From positions 2,547,501 to 2,611,500 of the forward strand of contig WAEK01000004.1 of assembly GCA_011634665.1 (NCBI GenBank): 64,000 bases of DNA. Reading direction: 5' to 3'. The notes under the pieces were generated by a model that was given only the letters and a program-made list of their open reading frames with translations, was not told the DNA's origin and made no database searches. Source of the DNA: Mortierella sp. BCC40632 (lineage: Eukaryota > Mortierellomycota > Mortierellomycetes > Mortierellales > Mortierellaceae). A program made the translations under genes and the position numbers. Positions 1 through 11,439 of the stretch are shown piece by piece. How positions within the stretch are numbered: position 1 is the stretch's first letter; every line of letters begins with the position of its first letter.

Positions 1-1
1 C

Positions 2-103
2 AAGAGACTTGCAAAAGTTGACTACCGTCAGGACCCTCATCTCTGTGTCGAGGAAGTGCGTGCCGTTTATAGTAAAGTGCTCTCTGACCCTATAACTGCA
101 TAG
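2..103 (+). CDS. C-terminal end of an unidentified protein (partial)
   Basis: The first 102 bases read as an open frame of 33 codons that enters from beyond the left edge and stops at TAG 101-103. The composition looks coding: a charged, non-repetitive peptide containing DYRQDPHLCVEEVRAVYSK, unlike the low-complexity shadow frames elsewhere. The gene would converge on CLN3, whose stop is about 250 bases away. The 104-356 gap holds only T-rich and CT-rich 3' sequence. I do not recognise the family from so short a tail, so no function is given. Confidence 0.45.
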   Translation, partial: KRLAKVDYRQDPHLCVEEVRAVYSKVLSDPITA

Positions 104-356
104 TTTACCAACCCCCAACCCCCTATCCTTTATAATAGACCCTCCTCCTCTCCCTCCTCCTCTTCTTCTTTTTGCATCTTGTCTAATTAGCCACCTCTTC
201 TCAAAGCAGTACAACGGAATAAAATGCATCTTGTTCTTTTTATTCCATAAACACTAACGCTAATTGGCTATGCTCACTCACAAGTTCCACTTTGTCCAAT
301 CTCTGGGAACTGCTGGTATGAAAGAAGGAATGGGCGTCATTCCTATTTGTTGGTTC

Positions 357-3212
357 TTAGTCCGCCATGGCGAGACACAGCTCAACTCCCCTTTCCACGA
401 CTTGCCATCGGCAAAGCATCGGCTCGAGCCATAAACTCACAACTCCTGCTAACAGAATCCCTGTCCCGTCCGCAACGCCGACTGCTCCCATTGCAAACTC
501 CTTGGCTTTGGGGTCATGTTCGAATGCATGAGATATTCCAAGATAGGTATGCACATAGGTTGCTCCTCCCAACAATCCCTCCCAAAAGACAATCGCAAAG
601 ATAATATAGATGACCGAGATCCAACCAAAGAGTGCCTGAGTGATTGCCACACTCAATGTAAGCAGTTGAAGCAAAGATGGGATCCATAGATTTTCGATGG
701 TGAGGATCGAAGCACTTGATCGACTGATAAATACTCCTAGCTATAAAGTTAGATCGTAGTCAAGGACAGCAAAGGATTTTTTTTAGTATCATCTGATGGA
801 CAAGGCTCACATAGTCAACATGTCTACACAAAGTTACCTGGTATAATGCCGAGTAGGTGACGTAATGCTAAAAGCAACAACAACAAAAAAAAAAGGTTAA
901 AAAAAAAAAAAAAAAAAAAAACCAACATTCGAGAACACAAGAAAGCAAACTAAAAAAGAATGCATATTACATCACGCAATCGGGCAAAAGGAGTTCTTTC
1001 TAGTGGAAATAATATCACAGGGAGCACACCCTGGTTCATGGTATACTCTCTGCCAGAAGAAAAAGAAAAAGAGAATGAGCAATAACGTTAGAAGAAAAAT
1101 AAAAAAAAAAAGATCTGAAGCATTGCCATAACTTTTACTTACGCAGCATAGACTAGGAACAAAGGACCCATATAGGGAATCATCAATGATTTGACCAACC
1201 CAAGCTTCTCTTGGAACGGCAATGCCTCATTTCGTTCCACTTTATAGTAAGAAAATTTACGCCCGCTCCGGAATGAATCTCTTGATGGAGCTTCCCGGAA
1301 AGGCGTCACAAAGTTGGGATCATCAGGATCCGTGGCTGCAAGCAATGTGTTGATGGAGGTTGGCTCGGTGTGGAGACTCTGTCCTTGTGGGAATATGGAT
1401 GTATCCCAGGTGGTTGCACCCCAGTGTAAAGGAGGAGGTGATGGTGTGGAGAGTGGACCAGTCGCAGTTCTCTCTGAGGCGGTCTCTGCAAGAGCAGCTG
1501 TCCGTGCTCCCGTTGCTCGAGAGAGTGAGGGAGTGCTTGACCGGGATTGCGACGAAATCGCAGTGAGGGCGCGAGTCGAATCGGCAATTGAACCTCGATG
1601 GCCAAAATTGCCTCCATTCTTTGCAGGCTGTGGTAGCTGCTCATTCTCATCATCTGTTCCTGTTGGTGAGGAGACTAGCGTCGATGCGGGTTGAGTCAAA
1701 GGGTTTGAGTAGCTAGGAACTCGTGTCAGTATTGGTGCTGGCAATACAGTTGAACCGAACGAAGATCTACGATGCTCAGACTCGTATGGCTGCTCCCGGT
1801 CCTGCTGCTGTGAAACACCATCCTCCTGTGGACCAAGTAGTTCTTCTTCAGCATCATAGTGACTTCTGCGACTCATCGAAGGAATTCGTTGGTACCCTCC
1901 TGCGCGATCATCCATTCGGGAAGATTGTCGTGATAACTGGTGATTGTTGTGGTGGACTTCGGGACTGCTTAGGAGAACAAAATACGCCAATAGCATGGCA
2001 ATTGGAAAGAACTAATAGGAATGAGGTACGGTACAAGTTCCGTTAGTTCAGGGGAACTAGCTTAGGTAGCACTCTCCAATGATTCGTGGCCGCGATCGGA
2101 TATTAATATTGACTCACCGACACAATGCCCATTGTCCAGGGTATAGACAATCCAACCCATGATGTTAAGGCAAGGAAGAGCAATGCTCCTAAAAGGCCTG
2201 CGCCACCTGTACCACTAGACCATGCCGAAATCATCTGTCTCCTGTAAAACGAGCTGAGCATTAGAAATGTCAACTCGCCCAGTCCTGAGCTGAGGGATGC
2301 CATCATTACGCCGCACATACGAACCTGGATCGTAGTGGCTAATGCAATGATCTGAAGAGAATAAAGATGACATTGAGAATCCATAACAATACACAGCATC
2401 GACAGCATGAATCACCCTAACGAAATCAACTTGATATCATGGGTAGCACCTTACCACAACAGCACTGAATGATAATAGGACACAGGTCAAGACCCGGACA
2501 GGGTAAGGAACCAAGTGGATAAAGTATGGGGCAATCATCTTGATTGTCAACGAAGGCGCGATATCCGCCAACAACACAATGCCCTACATGGTAGATTTGC
2601 AAGAAAAAGGGTTGGTGGCTGTTGAACGCTTGCCTTATTCCTGTTCAAAATCCCTTTGAGGTATTTTTTCAATGGCACACTCCGACTCTTACCTTTGGGA
2701 CCTCAGCGCCTACAAGATCAACAGCCGCAGAAAGGATGACGACGTAGATCAGGTTGTTGATACTATTAGAGTTGTGGCGTGGGTTTTTTTTTTTTTTTTT
2801 TGGAGTACACAGTCGGACATGCATGCATGCACCCACCAGATGGAGAAGACACACGTGGGGTGTGAGTGACCCAACCAAAGAACATGAGCGACAAGAGATG
2901 AGGACACCTGCGGTAATATCCACAGATGGAAAAGCATTGAAGGCTAAAATATCTGGTTGTGGACTCTGGATAAACCGGCTTACCATCCTATCGAATGAAC
3001 CACAGGGATGTTTCTATGGTTAGTTGGGGGAGGACAACGACGATGAATGATGATGGTATTTAGCACGGATACCAGCTGCAGGCGGAAGAGAGCAACCATG
3101 GGCTCGCACTGCTCTCATTAGCACAGCAGTGCACGTACCAAAAACAAAGAATGAAATCCAGTCGCGATCGATTCCCGAGAAGAGCCTGCTTAGTCCACAT
3201 CGAGTTCTCCAT
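357..3212 (-). CDS. CLN3: CLN3/battenin-like lysosomal (vacuolar) membrane protein
   Basis: Multipass membrane protein of the CLN3 (Batten disease; yeast Btn1/Yhc3) family, which acts in lysosome/vacuole homeostasis. Exons on the minus strand: 3212-3139, 2762-2693, 2583-2455, 2351-2118, 2011-1143, 1049-971, 867-838 and 740-357. They sum to 1869 nt, or 622 residues, with all phases matching. Family-typical stretches are INNLIYVVILSAA (first membrane segment), SSGLGELTFL and WSSGTGGAG (exon 4), EYTMNQGV (exon 6), SALYQ, and EGLLGGATYV near the C-terminus. The start at 3212 (MENSMWTK) is the Met just before the first membrane segment; an in-frame Met at 3269 is possible. Exon 5 encodes a Ser/Pro-rich loop of about 220 residues between membrane helices, so the protein is far longer than human CLN3 (438 residues). 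Family identity is firm; substrate is not inferable. Confidence 0.92.
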
Positions 3213-4622
3213 GACGCTACAAAGCATGATTATGTAGTGTGAGAAGAAATGAAGAATGAGTTTGGGCAATCACGAGAATGAGAGACAACTGGTGGTAAAA
3301 AAAAAAAAAGAAAAAGAAAAAGAAAAGTTGACAAGTCAGAGAAACAGCCTGCTGTTCTGGTACCATTATCTGGCGGTGAAAGCTGAGAGCATTCATGGGC
3401 GTGGAGTCGATTGGTGATGCTATCACTTCCTTGACGCGGACCAGGGGACCAGGATCGATCTGGTGTAGACATGAGACAATGCAATGATCTCCAAGAGGAG
3501 AAAAGAGAACAAGAACAGAATGCGAGCAAGCGAGGGCACCTCACCGAGATCGAGAAGTGCACAGTCAGACAGACGGATGTGTGGAAGGATGCGGGAAGAG
3601 ACCAACAAAAAAAAAAAAAAAATCTGCATGCAAAGATTTGTTGGCCGTGGGAAAAAATGCAGTGCTGAAAATAAAAAGCGATGATATTGCACGGGGACAA
3701 AGAGACAAAGGGCCTGGCCTTTGAAGACAATGGGCTCTCTCAAAAAAAAAAAAAGTCCACAAGCGCCACACCCTCACTCACCCCATGCTTCCATCGTGTC
3801 GTCTGCCTCTTTTCAGCTTTTTTTCCTGCACATTAAGCATCTCATTAGCCTAGAATGAGCGTCAAGTATTGTCCAAGCACAGTACATCATCATCTCTGCA
3901 CTTACTGGGAGAGAGACCTCGGGTCTATGGTTCACTGCTCTTGGCCCTTCGTCTTCGCGGTACCCGCGTGACCCACCGCACAAGCTGCATTCATCTGATT
4001 GGGCGCCACCAAATATTCTGGCTTCGCCTCGGCCGGAGTCCTTTTGGGTCATGGTGGCGGCAACCTCCGCCGCTGTGGCCCGGGCGGAGAATAGCCGTCG
4101 GTCAATGGATGGCCGTCTTGGCCACCCAGGGAGAAAAGGGGGAGAGGGGATAGCGGAGCATACCAAGGTTTGGCTCTGCTCCTGGCACGCAACAACGCAT
4201 GACCAGTACACCCCTCTCCCCCTGCCAGAAACGATCCGCATCGCCCCTTTTTTCTTCTTGGTCCTCAGCAGCTGGACCGACAATGCCTCGTGGCTGTGGG
4301 CAACACCCCTTGGCCTGCTGCCGCCATGCTTGCTCTTTTTTTGCTTCTCTTATCCTCTCACTCTTTCACTCGGCCTTCTCCACACACACCCCTGCTACGC
4401 ATCGTCTATCCTCCTGCTCTGCCTCTTGACCACCCTTCAGTCCATCTTCCCACCCAAACCCTCTCAATCCCACAAGCCGTCGATCAACGGTTACAGCATC
4501 AACTCGACAATTCGCATCTTGCAACATCTTCTTTCTCCTTTCCTCTTTCTCCACCACCAGCACCCAGACCTTGTCAACGACCATAAACTCCTCCTCTTGT
4601 TCACTCTACCATCTTATCCTTC
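3213..4622. other. Divergent intergenic region between CLN3 and the STRA6-like gene
   Basis: This 1.4 kb stretch separates two head-to-head genes and should contain both promoters. The part next to CLN3 has T/A homopolymers (3298-3309, 3605-3620, 3741-3754). The part from about 4200 to 4620 is strongly pyrimidine-rich on the + strand, as is usual for fungal leaders. Open frames here are in Ser/Pro/Leu-rich low-complexity sequence and show no domain. I see no convincing gene. Confidence 0.6.
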
Positions 4623-7600
4623 ATGCTGCAGCCGAGGCCCAGGGCTTCGTCATCCTCGAACCCTTGTCGCCGCCTCGCTCCATCCTCACTGTCACCCCTT
4701 CACGTCTTCTTGACTTTTGTCTCCATCCTACTCATACTCCCAACTACCAATGCAGGTAAAGTGGCTGAAAACTTTGCCGTTCGACATCATGGTTAGTCCC
4801 CAAAACGGCTTCTGGATCTGATGTCAAATATGTGAATGTTCTAGGTGTCAGCAGCGCCACGTTACAATGCCAGTACTCGTTCATGGAGGTGACAAACCTC
4901 ATCCAGGATCCTGGCTGCACCTTACGACCACAATCAGCACCCTCAGACGGACGGCTACCCCCACCCGTGCTCCCCACTAGTCCACCTCTCTCCCCGGGAT
5001 CTCCACTCACGGCTGCTCCATCAGCAACCCAACCCTGGTCTTATACCCCTGGATGGACCTACAACCCGATCTTTGCATGTAGCTCCTTCTCTCCCCCCTC
5101 ATCTCCCGAAGACTCTTCCAACTCGACTTTATTCCCGACCCTTATCACGGCAGCGAACCTTTCGACCTATGCGGCCGCCATTGACCAGGGTCAGCAACAA
5201 CTCGAACTTTCAATCAGCTACTATACCTCAGACACGGGCTCGAGTCCGTCTTCGGTCGCACTCGTGCCTTCTTCTGATACCTTCCAGGTTACTCTCCGGT
5301 TCCTGGATGCTTCTGGAGCGTATATGGTGCTCAATCCAGGATTGCCATCCCCAGCGCCTTCCGACAACACTACTGCTTCGCCTTTGACGGACAGTCATCA
5401 GATCGAGGACGATTTGCGTCCAGGTGAAGCTGAGAACCTGTTTTACTACTCATTCGACGCTGTTGACATGAATCCGGTTCGCATCCCTGTGGGAGCAAGA
5501 GGTGTCGTTGTCCAGGTCCTCGTGCCCTCCACACGGACATCGTTCTGCTTTGATTACTTTGGACTGCGGATAGGTAAGGGCCTATGACGAGGGCTCAATG
5601 ACCTGCTGCTGTACCCTGCTGTTGACATAAAAAAAAACGAATGTCGATGACCATGATGTGTGACCTCCAAAGCCTCGTTTCTTACAATTCACTCCCCCTA
5701 TTTTTTTTTTTTTTTTTTGTATTTATTTTTGCCTCAGTCGAGGGTGCATTCCATCCACTCACTGAGAGTATACTCCAAAAGGCTCTTATCGGTGTCGGCT
5801 CCACAGTCGTATTCAATGCTGCCATTATCCCTATTGTGCTCTTCTACGGCCTCCCTGGATGGCTATGGCGATCAGCGTAAGCAATTATTTTATTTTTATT
5901 TATTTTTTCTTTTTCTGTCTCTGGCAAGGAATAGAAGTGTCCTCAACCTGATCCTCTCCCATTTGCCACTCCACTCGAATAGACCTGTCAACTTTTTCCA
6001 AAAGAACCCAGTCGTGGACCACTATGTTCCCTTGGCACTCTTTATCTCGACCTGCCAATGGATCTACAACATCTTGCTTAGCTACCTTGGAGGTGGACGG
6101 AACTGGAGTGTTAATATCCTTCATTCTTCACAGGCGCTCTGGCTAATTCCATTGGTTCTCGTCGGTGTCTTCTTCGCATCCGCATTCGCACACTGGTGTC
6201 TCTTCCTTTGCTACAACCAAATCATGCACCGACCACGGCAACACCAGAAACAGGCCCCACCAAGACGCTGGCGTGCACCTCTTTTGGGATTCTGGGCTTC
6301 AATTTGTCTTATCTGTGCAAGGATTGGACTCGTCGCCTTGGGCATAGTTCAGGGCAGTTTTTGGTCTATTCCAGTCGGTATTCTTTTGGCTGTCCCAGAA
6401 ACAATCGCCATGCTCTCAGTCTCGATCTTTTTTCTAAAGACAATGTGGCTGCTATTCAGGGAAGGACGAAGGAACTCGGGGAAAAACGCCCGTGGCGTAA
6501 ATGGAGCTGAACCTGGATCTTCCTCCATGTCCACCGGCATTACATCGACAGGATCAGCTCAGACTATGAGCGGTATGAAGAGTCGTCGGTTCGGTAGAGG
6601 TTTTGGTTTTGGTCTTGCTCGTTCAGACTCGATGACACCCCTCCGTTCAGCTGCTGCTCGAAATGTGGGCGACATGGGCGATGAAGACTTTGAGAACAAT
6701 GGCACTGACACGGCAGCCAATGACCCCAAAAACGACTTTATCAACTTTTCGAGCTTTCACCATCGTGTCTATGTACGATCCTTGTTGGCGCCAGAACCCA
6801 AGATGTGTGGGTCAGCAAGAAACGCAATGGATGGAAGATCAACTATCGGGTCGCAAAACTCCAAAGCTACTCGAGATCTGTTGAGCAATGCAAACAATGA
6901 TACAAACACGCGCTACTTTGGATCGACCTTAAACACCTCGGTCATTTCTAGATCTAGTTCGACTGCCTCTTCTGCAACACAATATTCTCGGCATGCTAGT
7001 GAATTTGAATACAATGTGCAAGAGGATCTAAGCAAAGGAATACCTTCCCCTCCAACTTCAGCAACCGGAGCCTCTCAGGACAGGAATTATCTCCAGGTCA
7101 GCTCTGGACAGTCATTTCAACCTCCACAAAGGAACCAGCGTCTTCAATATGTTGGTCTACAGGCTGGTGGACGCAAGAGTGGAACTGGGGCTCCATCAGA
7201 GAAATCGGCCCATTCGACTCAAGCAACCCGTATCACTACCGCGAGTAGTAGCAACAATACAAGCAATAGCAGTGGAGCTCCATGGAGACAGGCACCACCT
7301 CGGCCACCTTTATACAAGAACAAGTACAGCAGTCGTGACGGTGTCTTTGTCCTTACCAGTAACCTCAACAATGCCAAGTTGACTTGGAACTCGGCTACAA
7401 CTTCGTATACTACCGTTTCTCAACAAACCAATGCAACCTCTCCCTCGACTCGAGCTGCAGTGGCGTCTGCCACGGCCGCAGGAACTGCTGCTACGGCTAC
7501 TCCATCTCCTTGGGAATATGTTGTCTTTCCGAAACGGCATGTCTGGCCAATGATCAAACGAACTTATTTATTGTTTGCTCGTCTTCCACTCCGGATTCTT

Positions 7601-9642
7601 GTTGCTGCCTTGACGACGTTGGTGCTTTGTTATGATGTTTTGTTGACGATTGGAGCCGCAGAGACGGCACTTGCGATCCCGGTTTCATGCCTTCTTGGAG
7701 CCATTGCCTATCCCGGACAATTACAATTCGACAATACGATGAATGTAGCGCGAGCGATGCATACGGTGAACTTGGTGTTGATTGTGGTGCTTCTTCCGAC
7801 CGTGATTTGTATTACGGTCCTGCATCAGATTCGGATGGTTCAAAAGTATAATTGGTGCTTACGACTTCTTCGTCTTGGCAACTATGACTTTGTCCCTGGA
7901 GGAAGAGGTAAGAGAAAAAAAATAGCATCGATTTTTTTTTTTAGGCCGATGATCTTTTTTAAAAAAAAAAAGTAAGGGCACTCACCCGTTTTACGTTTGT
8001 CTTTTTTCTAATAGGATACACACAGCACCTCAAACACCCCGTTCGGTTCATCGGTTACACGGTCGGTTTTGGTGTGGTTGGACTCTGCTTCACCGTGTTT
8101 TTACTCTTTACACTCTGTACTGTCGTTGCAATGCTCTTGGTCGCTGCCACCTTCCGATCCTCGATCTTCCGTTCCCTCTCTTCTCGGGCCATCGCAGCCT
8201 TGGGCATCACCTGTGTCCTGATCCTTATTCTCTGGCTTGTCCAGATGCTCATGATCAAGTATCGTTTCCGGATGCGCGGCTCCCGATTCCTGATCTCTCG
8301 CCAGGCATCCTTTCATCATTGGGAATTTTACTGGGCCTTTTTCAACATTGTGTTTGGAGCGTTTAGCTTTTGTAAACGAATCCTTTTATCAATCTTGAGC
8401 ATGTCTGTGTACTCGACTCGAATTGATCTCTGTATCATGGGAGGTCGATTCCGACCTTGGGATGGAGGATACTCGGCTTTTGTGGGTCTCGTCTTGGCAG
8501 ATCATGTTCACAACAACCCAGTTTTGCTTGAGTTTGTTCAAATCATGAGAGACCTCTTGGATGAACGACGACTCCCGCATTGGAAGACCTATTTCGTTGA
8601 GGCGAGGAGGGACCGAAATGAACAAGATCGGAAACGACAAGAGGAGCAGATTCGACAACGACGACAACAACTCCAAAAGGATAGTGGAGTGACCTTGGAA
8701 TGTCCAAAGACTGGATCGAGCGAGACTGAAGGAAAGATTGGAGCTGAAGGCGAGAGCAAGTCCGAGATGGAACGAAGACGAATGATGTTAATGATGATGA
8801 ACCCTGAACCACCACCACCACCCTCCAAGGATGGAACTGCCAAGTCTGGGGTGCACCCCTCCGACCGTGGTCGACACCCTTTTTTGACTGATATTGACGA
8901 AGCCGAAGAGGATGCCAGAATGGACGACCTACTGTTAGCGGTTGAGGGTCCTGTAGGTACAAAAGGGGTTCGCGTCAGAGGTGGAGAGGCAGCGGGGCCA
9001 CAGATCTCCAAAGTACATCATTACTTCAGAATGGATCAACGAGTTCCACGTCACGAACCAGGTCAAGGCCCTCTCGGTGCTCGTGCTCCAGTGCAGGGGC
9101 AAGGACAAGGAATCCGGACCCCACTATCTCCTACGGCTTTGTCAAGTCCAACACCTGTCTCGCCAACGAGTGACAACAGAAAGAAGAACAATCGGATATC
9201 GATGATCTATAGCCCACTGCTTTCACAAGAAGAGCGCCAGGCAGCGGCTGAAGCAGCAGCTATGGCAGCAGCCGAAACGAGTGGGGTGGGAAGAAGACAA
9301 GATGGATCATTTGATAATGAAGTGGGAGGAGGGAACATGGTAGGAAGAGTTCACGTAAAGATTGCTCCACATGACCGGAGCTTGTACACAGACGAGCCCG
9401 TGGTGACACAAGAAGAGATCCAAGTTCAAGTCTCTGAGGCAAGGCAAAGGTCGATCCGAGCAAGGAACCGATGGTTCCTTTACGTGACCTTGATTCGGAA
9501 TCCAAGTCTTTGTGCACTAAGGCGTACACCGAATGAGGATTACCTGCATCCTATTGCCAAAGATGGAGGTGTGAACAGTGAAGGAATGTATTCGCATTGG
9601 GAGGAGCAGCTGGAGGATATCCGTTGGGACCGAGAAGATTGA
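4623..9642 (+). CDS. STRA6-like multipass membrane receptor/transporter
   Basis: Large polytopic membrane protein resembling STRA6, the vertebrate retinol-binding-protein receptor that mediates vitamin A uptake. Exons 4623-4755, 4845-5573, 5738-5876, 5983-7907 and 8015-9642 total 4554 nt (1517 residues), all phases matching. Residues 1-44 look like a signal peptide: a basic start, a hydrophobic run (FLTFVSILLILP), then TNA before the likely cleavage site. An ectodomain of about 250 residues follows, then at least eight hydrophobic segments split by a long Ser/Asn-rich loop (about residues 480-850). Similarity to STRA6 is clearest near residue 1125 (DGGYSAFVGLVLADHVHNNP) and in the tail near 1457 (RNRWFLYVTLIRNPSLCALR). 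It is more than twice the length of human STRA6 (about 667). The family call rests on recognised motifs, not a search; the ligand is unknown. It is head-to-head with CLN3. Confidence 0.72.
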
Positions 9643-9952
9643 GTCAAGTAGAAACTTATTTTTTTTAGAGCTATTCGAAAGGAACAGAGAATGTAATCAT
9701 GTATTTTTTTTTCTTATTATTATTTCAGAGAAAGGATATCAATTTTATGACGAGGATGGATCTTGACCCAGGTCACTTAAAATAGGTGCGGATCAAATGG
9801 ATTTCCGCACGCATACACACGCACACGCACACACATACACACATACAAAAGCCAGAAACAAGGTTACGCTGAAGAGTCTCCAAAATGAGCATTAATTGCA
9901 AAGGGCAGAGAAATAAGAGATACAATATATGAATCTATTGACCGGGAAACCG

Positions 9953-10119
9953 TTTTTTTTTTTTTTTTTTTTTTTTTTTTCTTTCTTTCTTTCTTTCTTT
10001 TTTTCTTTCTTTCTTTCTTTCTTTCTTTCTTTTTTTTTCTTTTTTTTTTTTTTTCTTTCTTTTTTTTCTTTTTTTTTTTCGTTTTTTTTTTTTTTGTTTT
10101 TTTTTGATTGTTTGTTTGT
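9953..10119. repeat. T-rich / (CTTT)n tract
   Basis: About 165 bases made almost only of T with interspersed C, including repeated TTTC units on the + strand, followed by a TTTG run to about 10130. It is low-complexity sequence in the 3' intergenic region with no coding or transposon signature. Confidence 0.9.
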
Positions 10120-10261
10120 TTGTTTGTTTGCTAGAGATTTGAGCCAAAAAAAAAATCGGTTCCTTAATCGGTTGCCGTTGGGTGACCTAGTGTTCATTTT
10201 AAAAGGAACATCAAAAAAGTAACCCATGTCAGTCAATAACCTTCTCGGTCCATTGTAGATC

Positions 10262-10265
<4 letters not shown>

Positions 10266-10317
<52 letters not shown>
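10266..10317. repeat. (CT)n microsatellite, about 26 units
   Basis: Uninterrupted CT dinucleotide run of about 52 bases in the STRA6-like/casein kinase intergenic region. It is one of several long CT or GA runs in the window. Confidence 0.95.
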
Positions 10318-10320
<3 letters not shown>

Positions 10321-11439
10321 CCCCTGTCCCGCTAGATCAAACCACACCCAACGGTCTTATGGCCTGACTAACAAGCAGTATTTCAGTCGCAAGTGGCATT
10401 AAGTGTATTAGATAGTTAGATATATAAAAAAAAAGAAAAAGAGAAAAAGAGAAAAGGAGAGAAAAGCGCAGGAGAGACGAGCAAACAAGTCGTAAGCGGA
10501 AGAGGAGGAAAAGGAGAATGAAGAATGAAAAGAAAAAGAAAAAAAAAATCGTAATATGCCAGAGACAGATACAGGGAATATTAAGTCGAGAAGGGACTGG
10601 AAAAGAGAAAAGAACAAGCTACGGACATTTTTGAAAGGGAAGAGGGCAGGAAGAGGGAGGTAGAGGTAGAGGTAGAGGTAGAGAGAAGGGAAGGGAGGGA
10701 AGGAAGGAGGAAGAGAAACGAAGCTGAATGCAATCATTTCATCTGTTGTTGTTGTTGTTGTTTTCGACCCGAGCGCCATGTCGATTCTATTAATTGCTTT
10801 CCTCTCATCCTCTCTTTCGCTCTGTCTTTCTTTCTTTCTTTCTTTCTTTCTTTTTTTCTTTCTTGCTCATCCACGTCAATGGTAGTGGAGTGCATTTAGG
10901 CTCGAAAGAGCCTTCGGCCAACGAGTCATCTCAAAAGAAAAGAAAAGAAAAGAAAAAAAGAAAGGAAAGGAAAAGAAAAGAAAAAAAACAAGAGAACACA
11001 GGTGCAAATGGGATCATGAAGAGAAAGAAATCTTCTTTCCAGAAAGAGAGTAGAGTAGTATGACTCTTCGGGGGTCCAGTTTATACAACCCATGCTTAAC
11101 CTAGAAAAGCATCCACCGAGGAGAGGGATGTAGAGGAGATTGGAGGAGAGGGGGGGGGGGGAGAAGGAAGAAGGAAGAGAAAGGGAAAGGGAGGGGAGGG
11201 GAAGAGGAAAGAACGCGGGGGAGGGGGAGGGGGAGGAAGAAACAGGCGCAAACAAAGACGGTATGTGAATAGGATGTCTCTTCACATCAATAAAAATGCC
11301 TGCAGCCATTTGGCTCTCCCACGAAAACCACCCAAAAGACAACACCCAACGAGCACGATGCAAACATTGTCTCCTAGAAAACACAAAAACAAAAAGAAAA
11401 GAGAGAGAGAGAGATAGTAGACATCTCAAGCTGTAATAA

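Larger units (their letters stand above)
9643..11439. other. Convergent intergenic region rich in simple repeats
   Basis: The 3' ends of the STRA6-like and casein kinase genes face each other here. The stretch holds a CA-rich tract (about 9810-9850), a T/CTTT tract (9953-10119), a CT run (10266-10317), a GAGGTA hexamer run (about 10660-10682), a CTTT run (about 10825-10862), AAAG runs (10935-10990) and a G run (about 11149-11161). Open frames are homopeptide artefacts of these repeats. If the casein kinase has an extra last exon, it would use 11373-11282. Confidence 0.7.

Noticed and set aside
3364..3472. Alternative upstream first exon for CLN3 (ATG at 3472)
   Set aside because: The splice into the 3216 region gives a phase that cannot continue into the NNLIYVV exon; the start at 3212 fits all later phases.
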